This document shows positions 14,139 to 16,979 of a DNA stretch of 16,979 bases, piece by piece. The first letter of the stretch is position 1. Every line of letters begins with the position of its first letter. The notes under the pieces were generated by a model that had not been told where the DNA came from, did no database searches, and was given only the letters and a program-made list of their open reading frames with translations. This stretch comes from JAMCXS01 sp046705545 (GTDB lineage Bacteria; Acidobacteriota; Terriglobia; UBA7540), in assembly GCA_046705545.1 (NCBI GenBank), contig JBJKQF010000201.1, positions 1-16,979 on the forward strand, read 5' to 3'. The position numbers and the translations under genes were made by a program.

Positions 14139-14160
14139 TTCAACGTCAAAGAGGAAACCG

Positions 14161-15309
14161 GTGAAGATCAAGGATATTCAAACTTATTTGGTAGGTAATC
14201 CGTGGAAGAACTGGGTTTTTGTGCGAGTGGAAACCGACGAGGGGATTCACGGCATTGGGGAAGGGACGCTGGGCCAGCTTGCGCGGACCGTGGAAGCCGC
14301 CGTCCACGACATGAAACACATGGTGCTGGGCTTTGACGCTTTCCAGGTTGAGGCGATCGTCGAGCTTCTTCGCCGCGATATTTTCGCGGATGGTGGGCAT
14401 ATCCAAATGTGCGCGATTTCAGCCATCGAGATCGCCTGCTGGGACATTATCGGCAAGGCGGTGGGGCAGCCGATTTACAACCTGCTGGGGGGCCGGTGCC
14501 GCGACCGCGTCCGCGCTTATGCCAACGGCTGGTATCGTTGTCCGCGCCGCCCGGAGGAATTTGCTGAGAGAGCCAAGCAAGTGGTTCGCTTGGGATATAC
14601 CGCGATGAAGTTTGATCCCTTCGGAACCGCCTGGAAGAAAATTAGCCGTGCGGAGGAAGATCTCTCGATCGACATCGTGAACGCAGTGCGCGAGGCGGTC
14701 GGGCCTCACATCGATCTCGCCATCGAAGCCCACGAGCGTTTCGACGTCTCCACCGCCATCCGTATTGGAAGGCGCCTGGAGCCGGCCGCTCCCGTCTGGT
14801 ACGAAGATCCCATCACCCACAACGACCCGCGCGGCATGATTGAGATCGCCCGGGAAATTGGCGTGCCCGTGGGAACAGGAGAGAGTTTGTTTTCAGGCGA
14901 GCAGTTTGCCGAATTGCTCCGGGACGAGGTCATCGACATCGTGACCATGGAACCGCTCCACGTGGGAGGAATCCTTGGCTCGCGGAAGATCTCCGGCTTG
15001 GTCCAGGCGCACAACGGCGTGATTGTCCCCCACAGCGCGCAAGGACCCATCTGCACCTTGGCGTGCCTCCAGATTGACGCTTGCACGCCCAATTTCTATA
15101 TGCAGGAATACTTCGATCCGTTCAATGTGCCGTGGGAAGAAAAACTGCTGACTTGGACGCCGAAGTTCGAGGACGGATATCTGGAACTTTCCACAGCTCC
15201 CGGTCTGGGCTCTGATCTCAATTTGGAAGTCGTCAAGCAGCACCCTTACTGCGAAGAGCCCGGAATGAACTTGTGGGAGGAAGATTGGCAATTCCGTAAG
15301 GAGAAGTAA
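14161..15309 (+). CDS. Enolase-superfamily sugar-acid dehydratase (galactonate dehydratase / mandelate racemase-like)
   Basis: Cytoplasmic Mg-dependent barrel enzyme, probably dehydrating an aldonic acid to a 2-keto-3-deoxy acid. The GTG at 14161 is chosen because GAGGA lies 5 bases upstream and KIKDIQTYLVGNPWKNWVFVRV is the typical family start; an ATG at 14071 would add 30 unrelated residues. From there it has 382 residues. The capping domain covers about 1-125. Barrel residues I can place are Lys150-x-Asp152 (AMKFDPFG), metal ligands Glu189 (in IEAH), Glu215 (YEDP) and Glu241 (GTGES), His291 in VPHSAQGPI and Glu316 in MQEYFD. The HxxxGPI and QE pattern recalls galactonate dehydratase (DgoD), but the metal ligand E-x-H at strand 3 differs from its D-x-H, so the substrate is uncertain. 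It lies 74 bases before a sugar kinase. Confidence 0.88.
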   Translation: MKIKDIQTYLVGNPWKNWVFVRVETDEGIHGIGEGTLGQLARTVEAAVHDMKHMVLGFDAFQVEAIVELLRRDIFADGGHIQMCAISAIEIACWDIIGKAVGQPIYNLLGGRCRDRVRAYANGWYRCPRRPEEFAERAKQVVRLGYTAMKFDPFGTAWKKISRAEEDLSIDIVNAVREAVGPHIDLAIEAHERFDVSTAIRIGRRLEPAAPVWYEDPITHNDPRGMIEIAREIGVPVGTGESLFSGEQFAELLRDEVIDIVTMEPLHVGGILGSRKISGLVQAHNGVIVPHSAQGPICTLACLQIDACTPNFYMQEYFDPFNVPWEEKLLTWTPKFEDGYLELSTAPGLGSDLNLEVVKQHPYCEEPGMNLWEEDWQFRKEK

Positions 15310-15383
15310 CGGAAACCTGCCAAGTTCACCCGCTGGTGCGCTAGGATAACCGGGAAGATCGCACTCTGCTGGGAGGCAGGGAC

Positions 15384-16781
15384 TTGGTATTCCTGGGCAT
15401 CGACTTAGGAACTTCCTTTATCAAGGGCGCGGTGCTCGACTTGGACAAACGGAGCATCCGGCACGTCCGCCGCGCCCCCTTCCCCGATCCAATTCCCAAC
15501 CCCAACGCGCTCTTCTGTGAATATGAACCGGAAAAAGTGGTCCGGGCCGCGGGCGATTTCCTCCACCAACTCGCCGCCTTCGCTCCCGACTGCGACGGCA
15601 TTGTGATGTGCGCGCAGATGCACGGCATGGTGCTGCTCGATGAAGAAGGAGGGGTGCGCTCGCCGGTTTTATCCTGGCGGGACCAGCGCGCCTTGATGCC
15701 CCACCCCTCGGGCGAGGGAACTTATTTCGACGTCTACCGCCGGCGCATCAGCGCGGAGCACCGCAAGGAACTCGGCAACGAATTGCGGCCCGGCACGCCT
15801 GGCGGCTTCTTGTTTTGGCTCGCGGAGCAAGGGAAACTCGAACCCGGCCTGCTGCCCGCCTCAATTCCCGATTTCGTGCTACATGCCTTGACGGGAGCGG
15901 AGCCCAGCGTCGATCTGACCAATGGCATGGCGTATGGACTTCTGAATCTTCGCACGCGCGACTGGCATCATGAGGTGATCGGATCGCTCGGCCTTCCGCA
16001 CCTGCGCTGGCCCCCGGTGCGCCCGCAGGGTGAAGTTGCGGCACACCTGCAAATCGGGGGGCGCACAGTTCCCTGCTACACTCCCGCCGGAGACTTTCAG
16101 TGCGCCGTTGCGGGAACCTTGATGGACACCGAGGAGCTATCACTCAACATTTCCACCGGCTCGCAGGTCAGCAGGCTGACTCCGGAACTTGAGTTGGGCG
16201 ACTATCAAACTCGGCCGTTTTTCGACGGCCAGTTTCTCAACACCATCACTCACATTCCCGGAGGCCGCGCGCTGGACCTGCTACTTCGTCTGCTCAGCGA
16301 GCTGGCAGAATCCTCCGGAGTCACCTTACCCAGTCCCTGGAGTTACATTTCGCAGCAGGTGGCGGAAGTTGAGCAGACCGACCTGCATGCCGGCCTCTAT
16401 TTCTTCGCCGGCCCTTTGGGAGACTGTGGCTCGATCTCGAACATCCGCGGCGACAATCTAACAGTCGGCCACCTTTTCCGCGCGGCATTCGATAACATGG
16501 CGGACAACTATCACCAATGCGCGCTGCGCGTCTGGCCGCAAGGCTCCTGGCGGAACCTTATCTTTTCCGGAGGCCTTGGCATCAAGCTCGAAGTGCTGCG
16601 GGAAATTGTCTGTAAGAAGTTTCAGGCGGATTATCGCCTGGTGCCTTGCCCCGAAGATACTTTGCTGGGATTGCTGGCCCTGGCGCTGGTCTTTAGCGGA
16701 AGATCGGCAAGCGTCGTGCACGCCATGGCAGAGTTGCGCGCGCAGGAAAGTTCCTACCTCGAGCCAGGCTCTGAGCACTGA
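15384..16781 (+). CDS. FGGY-family carbohydrate kinase
   Basis: Cytoplasmic ATP-dependent sugar kinase, 465 residues. It starts with TTG at 15384, 7 bases after a strong GGGAGG (15371-15376); the second codon onward reads VFLGIDLGTSFIKGAVLD, the phosphate-binding start of the family. Further features are CAQMHGMVLLDEEG (76-89), SWRDQRA (97-103), TNGMAYGLLNLRTRDW (179-194), the likely catalytic Asp237 in PAGDFQCAVAG, the second phosphate loop NISTGSQVS (255-263) and a C-terminal GGLGIKLEVLREIV adenosine region. The QMHGM and SWRDQR stretches recall sedoheptulokinase and xylulokinase-like members, but the substrate cannot be fixed. With the dehydratase upstream it suggests a small carbohydrate or sugar-acid pathway in one operon. 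Confidence 0.9.
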   Translation: MVFLGIDLGTSFIKGAVLDLDKRSIRHVRRAPFPDPIPNPNALFCEYEPEKVVRAAGDFLHQLAAFAPDCDGIVMCAQMHGMVLLDEEGGVRSPVLSWRDQRALMPHPSGEGTYFDVYRRRISAEHRKELGNELRPGTPGGFLFWLAEQGKLEPGLLPASIPDFVLHALTGAEPSVDLTNGMAYGLLNLRTRDWHHEVIGSLGLPHLRWPPVRPQGEVAAHLQIGGRTVPCYTPAGDFQCAVAGTLMDTEELSLNISTGSQVSRLTPELELGDYQTRPFFDGQFLNTITHIPGGRALDLLLRLLSELAESSGVTLPSPWSYISQQVAEVEQTDLHAGLYFFAGPLGDCGSISNIRGDNLTVGHLFRAAFDNMADNYHQCALRVWPQGSWRNLIFSGGLGIKLEVLREIVCKKFQADYRLVPCPEDTLLGLLALALVFSGRSASVVHAMAELRAQESSYLEPGSEH

Positions 16782-16820
16782 TACAGGCAGTACCCGCCAC
16801 GAAGTCTCCCCCTGCAAACT

Positions 16821-16854
16821 TTTGTGCGCAAGCAAACCACCTGCGCGGCACAAA
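16821..16854. other. Inverted repeat after the kinase gene, weak terminator candidate
   Basis: TTTGTGC (16821-16827) pairs with GCACAAA (16848-16854), and GCA/TGC can pair inside. It lies between the kinase stop and the next start codon. No U-tract follows on the plus strand, so intrinsic termination is doubtful. Confidence 0.3.
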
Positions 16855-16904
16855 TCGACGTTGCGCCTTCCAGATGGTGTGCGAATGAGTGTAGACTCTA
16901 TCCC

Positions 16905-16979
16905 ATGATTACACGACGCGATTTTATGAAGGCGGGGGCGGCGATGCTGACCGCCTCACAAGCGGCAGAGCTTGCCGCG
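16905..16979 (+). CDS. Tat-exported protein, N-terminal 25 codons only (cut by window edge)
   Basis: The frame opens MITRRDFMKAGAAMLTASQA and runs to the edge. TRRDFMK matches the twin-arginine signal consensus (S/T-R-R-x-F-L/M-K) and is followed by a hydrophobic, alanine-rich stretch, so the protein is very probably exported folded by the Tat system. An in-frame stop at 16893-16895 limits a longer N-terminus. No clear ribosome site is visible. The mature part is outside the window, so its function is unknown. In sugar-degrading clusters such proteins are often oxidoreductases, sugar-phosphate isomerase-like proteins or lipoprotein-like enzymes; that is only context. Confidence 0.75.
   Translation, partial: MITRRDFMKAGAAMLTASQAAELAA

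Larger units (their letters stand above)
13665..14160. other. Gene-free divergent intergenic region
   Basis: About 500 bases between the mraZ promoter and the plus-strand dehydratase gene. Short open frames here have no recognisable protein sequence, weak starts and odd composition, so I call no gene. It must hold the plus-strand promoter, but I find no convincing -35/-10 pair. It contains several inverted repeats (listed separately), a GGGTAAC direct repeat near 14079-14092 and an A8 run near 13796-13803. It does not match any riboswitch consensus I know. Confidence 0.6.

Noticed and set aside
14071..14160. 30-residue extension of the dehydratase from an ATG at 14071
   Set aside because: The GTG at 14161 has a strong GAGGA at 5 bases and begins exactly where the family begins; the extension looks non-coding and contains the TTGTTAACAA palindrome.

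Overview
This is a bacterial chromosome segment that is almost entirely filled by a division and cell wall (dcw) gene cluster. The cluster is read on the minus strand, from right (mraZ, about 13.5 kb) to left (murC, cut by the left edge). The cell makes a meso-diaminopimelate type peptidoglycan, as shown by the DNPRGED motif of MurE, and its division transpeptidase carries a C-terminal PASTA domain. Moderately high GC, the gene order, the overall look of MraY, MurD and FtsI, and a neighbouring Tat-exported protein suggest a Gram-negative soil-type bacterium, most likely Acidobacteriota. That taxonomic call rests on recall and is tentative.

Layout, in transcription order of the minus strand: a strong sigma70-type promoter (13636-13664) followed by 10-bp-phased AAGTG boxes that look like MraZ operators; mraZ, rsmH, an ftsL-like gene and ftsI (PBP3-like); a possible second promoter; murE, murF, mraY; then an unexpected 60-residue ribbon-helix-helix (RHH) protein gene that overlaps murD by one base; then murD (with a 137-residue extra tail), ftsW, murG and the first 307 codons of murC. 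Together these genes make UDP-MurNAc-pentapeptide (MurC, D, E, F), lipid I and lipid II (MraY, MurG), and build and divide the septal wall (FtsW, FtsI, FtsL).

The most unusual part is the mraY-murD junction (5112-5340). A near-consensus promoter (TTGACG, 17 bp, TAAAAT) has a perfect 17-bp palindrome between its -35 and -10 boxes and an imperfect inverted repeat across the -10 box. It drives the RHH gene, whose stop codon overlaps the murD start (TGATG). This looks like a self-regulated switch that could control the late half of the dcw cluster (murD, ftsW, murG, murC) separately from the MraZ-controlled early half. It is an inference from sequence, but a testable one.

To the right of mraZ lies a gene-free divergent region (13665-14160) with several inverted repeats. 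It is followed on the plus strand by a sugar-acid catabolic set: an enolase-superfamily dehydratase related to galactonate dehydratase, an FGGY carbohydrate kinase starting with TTG, and the first 25 codons of a Tat-exported protein cut by the right edge.
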